NCBI GenBank assembly: GCA_020345705.1
Contig: CP070766.1
Location: forward strand, 2,252,553 to 2,258,406
DNA length: 5,854 nucleotides
Reading direction: 5' to 3'
Source: Candidatus Zixiibacteriota bacterium
GTDB lineage: Bacteria > Zixibacteria > MSB-5A5 > GN15 > PGXB01
The notes beneath the pieces were generated by a model. It did no database searches. It was not told where the DNA came from and saw nothing but the letters and a program-made list of their open reading frames with translations. Below are positions 1 through 5,312 of the stretch, piece by piece. A program made the translations under genes and the position numbers. Position 1 is the stretch's first letter. Every line of letters starts with the position of its first letter.

Positions 1-47
1 AGCATTGCAAGCAACAAGCACGACAGAATCATGAGTTTCTGGGTCAT
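1..47 (-). CDS. 5' end of an exported protein gene (partial; runs off the left edge)
   Basis: Only the first 15 codons are in the window. They read MTQKLMILSCLLLAM: a short n-region with one Lys followed by a hydrophobic core, as in a Sec signal peptide. The start is well supported because a perfect AGGAGG lies 7 nt upstream of the ATG. Cys10 is preceded by I-L-S, which superficially resembles a lipobox. The hydrophobic stretch before it is too short, however, so a lipoprotein is unlikely. The gene has the same strand and arrangement as its neighbours (terminator, long AT-rich leader, signal peptide). It may therefore be another member of the same secreted family, but the visible part cannot prove this. 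The function is unknown. Confidence 0.7.
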   Translation of the reverse strand, partial: MTQKLMILSCLLLAM

Positions 48-54
48 GCTGCTT

Positions 55-60
55 CCTCCT
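55..60 (-). promoter_or_regulatory. Ribosome binding site of the left-edge gene
   Basis: AGGAGG on the minus strand is a full match to the anti-Shine-Dalgarno complement, 7 nt before the ATG at 47. It is the main evidence that a gene begins here although only 47 nt of it are visible. Confidence 0.8.
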
Positions 61-78
61 ACATAATGTTTAAGGTCT

Positions 79-107
79 ATTGAAAGGCAATCTTAATAAT
101 CTGACAA
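79..107 (-). promoter_or_regulatory. Candidate proximal promoter for the left-edge gene
   Basis: On the minus strand TTGTCA (107-102) is followed after 17 nt by TTCAAT (84-79), matching the sigma-70 consensus at 5/6 and 4/6 positions. It would give a leader of about 25-30 nt containing the AGGAGG. The surrounding DNA is AT-rich, so chance matches are common. It competes with the distal candidate at 219-247. Confidence 0.25.
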
Positions 108-218
108 AGAAACTGATTAATATCGCATTGATCCCGACGGCCTCAAAAAGCCAAAAACATCTGATTCTCGGATATTACAGATGCACGCTGAATGTTTTTT
201 TAGATACAATCTGAATAT

Positions 219-247
219 AAGTAAACACAAAAAATAGATTTTGTCAA
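219..247 (-). promoter_or_regulatory. Candidate distal promoter (TTGACA plus TTTACTT) for the left-edge gene
   Basis: A perfect -35-like TTGACA (247-242) continues as TTGACAAA and is followed 16 nt after the hexamer by TTTACTT (225-219). The same arrangement, TTGACAAA-N14-TTT(A/T)CTT, occurs upstream of the large gene at 5194-5222, which is the main reason to list it. The -10 part does not resemble TATAAT, so the host's sigma factor may prefer another sequence, or the match may be chance. The leader would be about 170 nt. Confidence 0.3.
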
Positions 248-371
248 CTCATTTCTTAACTAATTTGGTTTTATTTTTGTAAGTCTTTGTCAGTATGCAT
301 AATAGAGCCGTCCCGGGATCCCACTGCTTCAAGGTTGTATCGGATAGTGTCGCCAGAGGGGGCAGAAACAA

Positions 372-397
372 CAAGGCCCGCCGTCCGGCGGGCCTTG
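372..397 (-). terminator. Rho-independent terminator of the large gene
   Basis: An 11-bp perfect stem (372-382 with 387-397) closes a 4-nt loop. Its core is GCCCGCC/GGCGGGC. On the minus strand it is followed by the T-rich run TTGTTTCTG. It lies 26 nt past the TAG stop of the large gene. The other flank is not T-rich, so it works in the minus direction only. Confidence 0.85.
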
Positions 398-423
398 GAA
401 AACGAAATTGAAGCTGTCGTATG

Positions 424-3400
424 CTACTTCCTCAGAGGAGAACCGCAAAGCGATAGCCATGTCTGGCAATCGCACGGCGGCGGGCCGTTCTTGTACAGGT
501 AGTTGATCAGATACGTAACATCCAGAATAAGAACACTGCAATCACAATCCGCGTCACCCGAGCATAATGCATAAGGCGTGGGAGGAGGACCATTCTTGTA
601 CAGGTAGTTGATTATGTGAGTGACGTCGAGAATCAGGTGCTTGCCGTCACCGTCGGCATCGCCCGGTATGCAGTCGCATTCCTCCGTCGGGCAGATAACA
701 ACGGCGTACTCCACCAGCGTCATATCGGCTACCGACGGGAAGTCCGGAAGCCACCACTGATAATCAAGCTGCGGGCACGGGTTATCTACCGCAACCGTAT
801 AAATGTCATGAGATACGTTCTGAGCGTCGTTGTGGTCAACAGCAGCCGGATTATACACGTCCCGGTACGGGTCACTGAAGGCAATCAACAGTTCGTCCGA
901 ATTGACACCGGCACAGGTCACATACTGTTGACCCACCCTGGAACATTCGGCGTAGTCATAATACTCCGTCTTGAAGGCGAAATCCTGATCCGGATACGGT
1001 TCAAGAGAATCAGGAGGAGGCTGGAATGGATTGTAATACATGATGCCGCCAGGATAAGAATCGTACCAGGTGAAACACCAGTGGATATTATAGTCCATAT
1101 TGTACGCCACAACTTCAATGTAATATACATTGCCTGGTATTAAGTGGAGCGGCGGTTCGAAATGGAACTGATACCATTGTGGTGGTTCCCAGGGGCCTGA
1201 CACCTGCATTATTGATGTGCCCAGTGGAGTCGCAGCAGGGCCTACCGGAATAACGTCATATATCGAAACCTCGACTGTTGAGGGATCGAAATAGTTGCAT
1301 CTGAACAAAAGTTGTACCGCATCTAATATAGGAACCGCCGGGGTAAAACTCTGCACATGCCCGGGGTGCCACGGAGGGACATCTATATATGCATCATACA
1401 ACGGCTGCTCCTGGTCTACGACTTTTGTCAATGCAAATTCATAGAATCCAAGCTGAAGGATGACATCCTGGGAGCGCTCAATCTCTTCCTCGATGAAATA
1501 GAAATCGGGAGCATAATACGTGCTTTCCGTAAACATATCGTCAAGACCCTTTTCCTCAAGCCAAATCTGTATGGCATCCTGCATGTCGTTCACATCAGTC
1601 TTGCCCCTGATAGCCGTTCCCATTCTTCTGGCCAGTTCCTCGATCAGCTCGGGTACGTTCTCGGCGGCATGATCGTCAACGCTCGCCAATCCGTAATATT
1701 CGGTCTTAAAGGCAAAGTCGTGATCAGGCTTCTCCTCAAGAATGTAATCGCCCCAGCACCACCAGGCCATGCCGTAGGGATAGGGATTACTCGCGGTAAA
1801 ACACCAGTGTATGTTATTGGGAACGTCAATACTCCTGGCTGTAATATAGTACACGTTGCCGGGAATCAGATTGATTGGCGGAGTAAAATGGAATTGCACC
1901 CACGTGGAATCATTCAGACTCAGGCCCAGGGTCGATGTTCCCAGCGGGGTTACGCTCGGGCCGGTCGGCAGGGCATCATATATCGACACTTCCACGTTGG
2001 TCAGTGTCGGCAAATTGGCATCGAGCAGAAGCTGCACCGCATCCAGCCTCGTCACGGTGGGTGTGAAACTCTGCACATGACCCGGCCTCCACGGCGCCGT
2101 CGGCAGGTCTATGAGACCCGAGGGATAATCCCACATTGTCTGTTCCTGATCGATCTCTTTGTCCCCGGGATCGTACTGACCCTGCACCAACGGGAAGATA
2201 TCCAGACCGTCGCCGGGATAGCCGGTCGAGTCGGCATACTTCGAGTCAAACCACCAGAAACAGTTGGCCAATGCCGCCGGGCCGGAGAACGACCAATCGA
2301 CGTCATCATCACCGTCGGGAACGGTTTCGAGATGGCAGTTGAGACCCGGGGCGATCAGGTTATCATCCTGATTAAGTTCGTCATCACCGGCGGGAGTGGA
2401 TTCCATTATCCCGTTGGCCCCGGCATTCAGCGTCATCCAGTTGTCCTGTTTCTGATCGAAGTCGGGCATACCGCCCGGCTCGTGCGGAGCATAGTTTGGA
2501 TACGGAGGTTTCCAGTACAACGAATCCTCTTTCACGATTTCAAAGCAGTGGGGGCCGTCCCAGTCGGGGTATATGAGTCCATAATCCGTATTCCACAGCC
2601 AATCGCCTGCCGGCGGATTGAATGTCGATGAATCTACACACAGGTGCTTGCCTACATCTGCAGCGTCAACCTTCGTCTCGATCCACCAGACCTGCTTGTC
2701 AAAGGGCGGCACCGCGCCAGGCGCCATAATTTTGGCGCCATAAAAACCAACCGTGTCGGCACCGGACCCGTTGGCGCTGTTATAACCGACATAAACACCA
2801 AGGTCAAATACACTCGGCCAGCCGATATTCATCGTATCACCGACTATGGATTGCCAGGTAGCGCCGTCGGGCGAATATACCCGAAAGCCGTTGGAGAAAC
2901 TGACGACGGGATAGCTATCCCGATATGTCCACCGCATGATGAATTTGACATTCCGCCCGGCGATGATCTTGCCGCTCGGATCCAGACCTTCGACCGCGTC
3001 CAGAGTGATCTCTTCTACAGGAGGAGGTTCCCAGTAGGGCACATGAACCCGGTGGCCGTATCCGTCCGCATCGGCAGTGTGATTCTCCGCCGAATCGATG
3101 ACCTGCGCGAAAGGATCATCGCTGCCGTCGACGGTTGTCCGCCAGTTGTTCCAGACACTCTGGCTGGAATTGTCAAAACCGACCCGGAAAGTGGTGTCGA
3201 TCGGATTGGCGCACCCCGGAGACCACCAGGAAACCCACCAGTTGCCACCGGTCTTGTGGAGTGAGTACGACCAGCCGGTCGGTACCTGCCAGTTGCTGTA
3301 ATGGCCGGCTACACTGTCGAGAACCTTGACGTGGAAATCGCATCGGCTCTCGAATCCCGGATTAATTTCGTACCAGTAGGTTGGCGGATGGCTCGGGTTG

Positions 3401-4986
3401 TTCCCGCCCTGCGGTTCGCAGGTGACCGTATCGCGCACGGGCGGTCTCGGACAGACGATTACCGCCGCTTCGACCTCCGTTACAATCGCACCCGGATAGA
3501 CCCACCCGGGAAGATCGTCGCACCAGATGGTGACATCCTGCCTCTTTTCGTTCGGATGCGGGTTGGTTTCAGGGCCGTATTTTTCAACAGATGTAAACTT
3601 GGGTACATAGGCATAGTTGAATACCTCCCACAATCCGCCCGGGCTAATGCCCAGCGTTGAGATTTCATAGACATCATGGGAGACACTGACACCGTCATTA
3701 TGCCCGGTCGGATGACCGTGATTCGGTCCAAGGACGCGGCTGGGTGGACACGGTAGAGAAGTCTCGGCGGCATCTTTGTCGGGGTCCGATATTCCTATTC
3801 TGCTGCCGAGCGTATCGGCCCCGGCCATTGTCACAAAATGACCGTTTTCACGATACCAGGATATCTGAAAACATCCGGGCGAAGGCGTATCAGGGATTAT
3901 CTGCGACACAACCCAGAAGCCCATCAATAATATGACGTCCTGACAGTCCAGCAACTGCTGAAGGCAGAACTCATAAGTTGGATCATAGTACGTCGCTTCG
4001 ATCAGGTATTCCATACAATTGCGCTGAGCGAGCCACTGTCGGATACCGCTCTGCATGCTGTCGACATGCGTACCGGATGACGGTGCTACATTGGTGCTCA
4101 TCAAGACCGCCAGAGCATCGATGAACTGAGGCGCCGTCCATCCGTCAGGCACAAGCCCCCACTGCGGATTCAGAGAATCAAACCACCACAGGCAGTTGGC
4201 GGCCGCCGTCGGACCGCAATAGGCCGACCAGCTGTTCTGGTTCTGGTCGAAATCCGGCATGTAAATCCCGTTGGGTTCCTTCCACCACATCTCCCCGAAT
4301 TGTCTGACAATATCAAAACAGACCGCCGGGGCATCCGGATCAGACTGGCTCGAGTTGGTGTTGCCCTGGTAGGTCGGAGCATAACTCCCAGCATCGTCAT
4401 AGAAAGTCCAGCTCCCGGAAGGCGGGATGAAGATGTTATCTATACAAAAGCCGTCAGTGAGCGGATCCTGGCCGGCAGGAATATAGACCGCCATCGAATA
4501 GCAGAGTGAATGCGACGCATGTACTGGAAGTCCGGCCATTATCGCTGCTCCTGTAAAATAGATACTGTCCAAGGTAACATTGTCTATATAGGGCGTTTCA
4601 GTAAACAACAAATCCATGGCACCGACAGCATCACCTTGCTCTTTGACATACTTCCCCGCGCCCCCGTGGTTGGGATTGAACTGGTAGATTCGCCCGATGG
4701 AGAATTCGAAACCCAGACCGAGCGCCTTAACCACAGCATCATTCTTGATCCAGATTTCGACAATGTTAGTGTCGCCTATGTATGCAACATCATCACCCCC
4801 ATTAAGGTGAACCTCGACATCGCCGCTTCCATAAAATGCTGTCAGATTTCGTGCTCGGTGTGTCTGCTTCTCGATGTCTTCCGCGACATCGCTCGAACCT
4901 GTCCCCTGCGTATCACCGATCACCGGCAGAGACCAGGCGAAAAGCAAAACTATGCCGACCGTACAAAGCAGTAGCATTTGCCTCAT
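424..4986 (-). CDS. Large exported two-module C39-like peptidase/pseudopeptidase protein with C-terminal dockerin
   Basis: The 1520-residue product is predicted to be secreted. The ATG at 4986 follows GGAGG by 4 nt; Met4 would be a poorer start. Domains in order are: signal peptide (about 1-24, hydrophobic core LLLCTVGIVLLFAW); beta-sandwich (about 48-230); C39-like cysteine peptidase module (about 240-513; YCGPT with Cys257, GHFVT with His383, SDPD with Asp401); beta-rich module (about 517-650); second beta-sandwich (about 655-820); second C39-like module (about 838-1433) with Ser901 and Gln1354 in place of Cys and His and two nested copies of another beta-sandwich (944-1099 and 1189-1344); dockerin (1440-1507). 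The fold assignment rests on motif order: Cys at the start of a helix (CGPTAAANCLWW), then a CQDVILLMGFW strand, then GHFVTMAG and ISDPD, as in peptidase C39-type domains. Substrate and biological role are unknown. No transmembrane anchor, lipobox, LPXTG, PEP-CTERM or typical type IX sorting tail is visible. A terminator follows the stop codon. Confidence 0.85.
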   Translation of the reverse strand: MRQMLLLCTVGIVLLFAWSLPVIGDTQGTGSSDVAEDIEKQTHRARNLTAFYGSGDVEVHLNGGDDVAYIGDTNIVEIWIKNDAVVKALGLGFEFSIGRIYQFNPNHGGAGKYVKEQGDAVGAMDLLFTETPYIDNVTLDSIYFTGAAIMAGLPVHASHSLCYSMAVYIPAGQDPLTDGFCIDNIFIPPSGSWTFYDDAGSYAPTYQGNTNSSQSDPDAPAVCFDIVRQFGEMWWKEPNGIYMPDFDQNQNSWSAYCGPTAAANCLWWFDSLNPQWGLVPDGWTAPQFIDALAVLMSTNVAPSSGTHVDSMQSGIRQWLAQRNCMEYLIEATYYDPTYEFCLQQLLDCQDVILLMGFWVVSQIIPDTPSPGCFQISWYRENGHFVTMAGADTLGSRIGISDPDKDAAETSLPCPPSRVLGPNHGHPTGHNDGVSVSHDVYEISTLGISPGGLWEVFNYAYVPKFTSVEKYGPETNPHPNEKRQDVTIWCDDLPGWVYPGAIVTEVEAAVIVCPRPPVRDTVTCEPQGGNNPSHPPTYWYEINPGFESRCDFHVKVLDSVAGHYSNWQVPTGWSYSLHKTGGNWWVSWWSPGCANPIDTTFRVGFDNSSQSVWNNWRTTVDGSDDPFAQVIDSAENHTADADGYGHRVHVPYWEPPPVEEITLDAVEGLDPSGKIIAGRNVKFIMRWTYRDSYPVVSFSNGFRVYSPDGATWQSIVGDTMNIGWPSVFDLGVYVGYNSANGSGADTVGFYGAKIMAPGAVPPFDKQVWWIETKVDAADVGKHLCVDSSTFNPPAGDWLWNTDYGLIYPDWDGPHCFEIVKEDSLYWKPPYPNYAPHEPGGMPDFDQKQDNWMTLNAGANGIMESTPAGDDELNQDDNLIAPGLNCHLETVPDGDDDVDWSFSGPAALANCFWWFDSKYADSTGYPGDGLDIFPLVQGQYDPGDKEIDQEQTMWDYPSGLIDLPTAPWRPGHVQSFTPTVTRLDAVQLLLDANLPTLTNVEVSIYDALPTGPSVTPLGTSTLGLSLNDSTWVQFHFTPPINLIPGNVYYITARSIDVPNNIHWCFTASNPYPYGMAWWCWGDYILEEKPDHDFAFKTEYYGLASVDDHAAENVPELIEELARRMGTAIRGKTDVNDMQDAIQIWLEEKGLDDMFTESTYYAPDFYFIEEEIERSQDVILQLGFYEFALTKVVDQEQPLYDAYIDVPPWHPGHVQSFTPAVPILDAVQLLFRCNYFDPSTVEVSIYDVIPVGPAATPLGTSIMQVSGPWEPPQWYQFHFEPPLHLIPGNVYYIEVVAYNMDYNIHWCFTWYDSYPGGIMYYNPFQPPPDSLEPYPDQDFAFKTEYYDYAECSRVGQQYVTCAGVNSDELLIAFSDPYRDVYNPAAVDHNDAQNVSHDIYTVAVDNPCPQLDYQWWLPDFPSVADMTLVEYAVVICPTEECDCIPGDADGDGKHLILDVTHIINYLYKNGPPPTPYALCSGDADCDCSVLILDVTYLINYLYKNGPPPCDCQTWLSLCGSPLRK
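475..675 (-). other. Dockerin-type duplicated Ca-binding domain of the large protein (residues about 1438-1504)
   Basis: There are two F-hand-like repeats, each with a DxDxDx6D loop (Asp1443/1445/1447/1454 and Asp1478/1480/1482/1489), a helix (VTHIINYLYKNG and VTYLINYLYKNG) and a PPP end. This is the dockerin type I layout. Such domains bind calcium and normally dock to a cohesin. Loop position 9, usually Asn or Asp, is Leu in both repeats (1451 and 1486). Together with the short flanks the domain has eight cysteines (1437, 1439, 1475, 1481, 1483, 1505, 1507, 1514), two of them inside the second loop. No recognisable cohesin is encoded in the window. Confidence 0.75.
488..612 (-). repeat. Direct repeat in the dockerin coding DNA (two copies of a 20-bp identity)
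   Basis: The 20 bases at 488-507 recur exactly at 593-612, 105 nt (35 codons) apart. They encode the same INYLYKN helix end of the two dockerin half-repeats. This identity reflects the internal duplication that defines dockerins and could support slippage or recombination between halves. Confidence 0.85.
955..1422 (-). repeat. Inserted beta-sandwich module, copy B (residues about 1189-1344)
   Basis: It starts VVDQEQ, continues with GHVQSFTPAV, VEVSIYD, IPGNVYYI, NIHWCFT and ends DFAFKTEYY. It shares these blocks in order with copy A, and both copies measure 153 residues from DQEQ to EYY. Modules with this SFTP...DFAFKT pattern recur in extracellular proteins of uncultured bacteria and archaea (from memory) and look like lectin-type beta-sandwiches. 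It sits between the DVILQLGF strand and the QQYVT strand of the second C39-like module. Confidence 0.7.
1690..2157 (-). repeat. Inserted beta-sandwich module, copy A (residues about 944-1099)
   Basis: It begins IDQEQ, followed by GHVQSFTPTV, VEVSIYD, IPGNVYYI, NIHWCFT and DFAFKTEYY, matching copy B block by block. DNA identity survives in short stretches, for example 14 bases at 2066-2079 repeated at 1346-1359. It sits just after the WWFDS helix of the second C39-like module, at a point where the first module has no such domain. Confidence 0.7.
2290..2436 (-). repeat. Acidic 25-residue tandem repeat inside the second C39-like module
   Basis: Residues 851-899 contain two related units with a 25-residue period: AGANGIMESTPAGDDE (855-870) and PGLNCHLETVPDGDDD (880-895), both of the form G-x-N-x3-E-x2-P-x-GDD. 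The stretch lies between the DFDQKQDNW block, which should supply the oxyanion-hole Gln, and SGPAALANC, where the nucleophile should be. The first module has only six residues between Gln250 and Cys257. Confidence 0.65.
2527..3024 (-). other. Second beta-sandwich module of the large protein (residues about 655-820)
   Basis: This module contains FRVYSPDGATWQ, TVGFYGAKI, LCVDSSTFNPPAGDWLW and ends CFEIV. The end matches the first beta-sandwich (FCIDNIFIPPSGSWTF followed later by CFDIV), so the two are homologous. Each directly precedes a C39-like module, so the pair was duplicated as a unit. The function is not known. Confidence 0.55.
3037..3438 (-). other. Trp-rich beta module between the two halves (residues about 517-650)
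   Basis: This segment of about 130 residues follows the first C39-like module. It includes YWYEINPGFESRCDFHVKVLD, then WQVPTGWSYSL, NWWVSWWSP and FRVGFDN. The alternating hydrophobic and polar pattern suggests a beta-sandwich. It has no counterpart after the second C39-like module, where the dockerin takes its place. I do not recognise a named family. Confidence 0.45.
3448..4269 (-). other. First C39-like cysteine peptidase module (residues about 240-513), triad apparently intact
   Basis: Candidate catalytic residues are Cys257 in YCGPTAAANC (codon TGC at 4218-4216), His383 in NGHFVTMAG and Asp401 in ISDPD. Gln248 or Gln250 is the likely oxyanion-hole residue, six to eight residues before the Cys. 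This order and spacing fit peptidase C39-like/papain-fold domains. A conserved HND...SHD motif (429-438) follows the triad and recurs in the other two copies in the window. No proregion is recognisable, and activity is inferred from motifs only. Confidence 0.6.
4297..4845 (-). other. First beta-sandwich module (residues about 48-230)
   Basis: After the signal peptide and a short polar linker comes DVEVHLNGGDDVAYIGDTN, then VEIWIKND and LGLGFEFSIG, ending CFDIV. The GD-N-V-I-IKND opening resembles cohesin-like and other extracellular beta-sandwiches, but I cannot assign it to the cohesin family. It is homologous to the module at 2527-3024. Confidence 0.45.
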
Positions 4987-4990
4987 AATT

Positions 4991-4996
4991 CCTCCA
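4991..4996 (-). promoter_or_regulatory. Ribosome binding site of the large gene
   Basis: TGGAGG on the minus strand, with the GGAGG core 4 nt before the ATG at 4986. The spacing is slightly short but supports this start over Met4, which would be 13 nt away. Confidence 0.7.
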
Positions 4997-5015
4997 GGGT
5001 TGAAATTTCGGACCC

Positions 5016-5042
5016 CGATCCGCGCGGAAATTACACGGATCG
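5016..5042. repeat. Inverted repeat in the leader of the large gene
   Basis: CGATCCG (5016-5022) and CGGATCG (5036-5042) form a perfect 7-bp inverted repeat with 13 nt between. It lies 30-56 nt upstream of the start codon, so it could be an operator or an mRNA hairpin just before the ribosome binding site. There is no T-run, so it is not a terminator. Confidence 0.4.
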
Positions 5043-5094
5043 ATATTTGTCGACTCTTCTGTTGTTTCGTTTCATCCAGAGATGTGTATATGTT

Positions 5095-5124
5095 GTTCTT
5101 ATTCTCGATCTAACAATAAAGAAC
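5095..5124. repeat. AT-rich inverted repeat in the leader of the large gene
   Basis: GTTCTTATT (5095-5103) pairs with AATAAAGAAC (5115-5124) with one bulged A and an 11-nt spacer. It may be an operator-like site or a weak hairpin in the 5' leader. Nothing else supports a role. Confidence 0.25.
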
Positions 5125-5193
5125 CACAATTTGATCGCCGAAAATCAGCGTTAGGTAATTGGGACCTTTACACAAATACCTCCGATGATATGA

Positions 5194-5222
5194 AAGAAAA
5201 CCATTTTTGACCCATTTGTCAA
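5194..5222 (-). promoter_or_regulatory. Candidate promoter of the large gene (TTGACA plus TTTTCTT)
   Basis: A perfect TTGACA (5222-5217) lies 41 nt beyond the terminator of the upstream gene. Sixteen nt after the hexamer comes TTTTCTT (5200-5194). The layout TTGACAAA-N14-TTT(A/T)CTT is shared with 219-247 upstream of the left-edge gene. No TATAAT-like -10 is present at the expected spacing. If used, it gives a leader of about 200 nt containing both inverted repeats. Confidence 0.3.
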
Positions 5223-5263
5223 GGAGTTTTTGAAATTCACAGATGATGGTGATTGACATAAAA

Positions 5264-5286
5264 GAAGCCCGCCAAAGGCGGGCTTC
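5264..5286 (-). terminator. Rho-independent terminator of the right-edge gene
   Basis: A 10-bp perfect stem (5264-5273 with 5277-5286) closes a 3-nt loop, with the same GCCCGCC/GGCGGGC core as the terminator at 372-397. On the minus strand it is followed by TTTTATGT. It begins 26 nt past the TAA stop of the right-edge gene and separates it from the large gene. Confidence 0.85.
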
Positions 5287-5312
5287 CACAGCCGAAGTAC
5301 TTGCCGCTTCGA

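Larger units (their letters stand above)
48..371. other. AT-rich intergenic region between the large gene and the left-edge gene
   Basis: This stretch of about 320 nt holds no credible coding sequence. Positions 61-296 are clearly AT-rich, while 300-370 are GC-rich like the coding DNA. It contains the ribosome binding site at 55-60 and two candidate minus-strand promoters, at 219-247 and 79-107. A GGGATCCC palindrome sits at 315-322. No tRNA, riboswitch or strong hairpin was recognised. The open frame starting at 287 on the plus strand runs through the terminator and into the large gene antisense, and has no ribosome binding site. Confidence 0.6.
688..2475 (-). other. Second C39-like module of the large protein, apparently catalytically dead and carrying insertions
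   Basis: It covers residues about 838-1433. It aligns with the first module in several blocks: MPDFDQKQ with MPDFDQNQ, SGPAALANCFWWFDS with CGPTAAANCLWWFDS, MQDAIQIWL with MQSGIRQWL, SQDVILQLGF with CQDVILLMGF, QYVTCAG with HFVTMAG, FSDP with ISDP, and HNDAQNVSHDIY with HNDGVSVSHDVY. The expected nucleophile is Ser901 (TCC, one base from Cys TGC). The expected His is Gln1354 (CAG, one base from His). Asp1372 is kept. The module is more than twice the length of the first because of two beta-sandwich insertions and an acidic repeat insertion. A binding or structural role is more likely than proteolysis. A Ser nucleophile is conceivable, but without the His it would be unusual. Confidence 0.6.

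Noticed and set aside
312..322. CCCGGGATCCC resembling a cloning polylinker
   Set aside because: It lacks the fourth G and the flanking sites of the common vector polylinker, and the sequence continues normally on both sides. A chance palindrome is the simpler reading.
287..502. 71-codon open frame on the plus strand
   Set aside because: It begins in the intergenic region without a ribosome binding site, crosses the terminator hairpin and ends antisense to the dockerin.
475..669. EF-hand protein rather than dockerin
   Set aside because: The paired loop-helix repeats lack the entering E-helix and have the loop-helix-Pro layout and spacing of dockerin halves at a C-terminus.
616..1143. 175-codon open frame on the plus strand
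   Set aside because: It is antisense to the conserved end of the second C39-like module and the dockerin start. The reverse frame has recognisable motifs and this one has none.
1357..2631. 424-codon open frame on the plus strand
   Set aside because: It is fully antisense to the large gene, has no ribosome binding site or recognisable domain, and yields a protein rich in Arg, Ile and Val of the kind seen in shadow frames. The minus-strand frame has clear conserved repeats across the same DNA.
4963..4986. Lipoprotein signal in the large protein (LLLC at residues 5-8)
   Set aside because: The Cys is at residue 8, before most of the hydrophobic core, and the preceding residues do not fit a lipobox. 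An ordinary signal peptide cleaved near residue 24 fits better.
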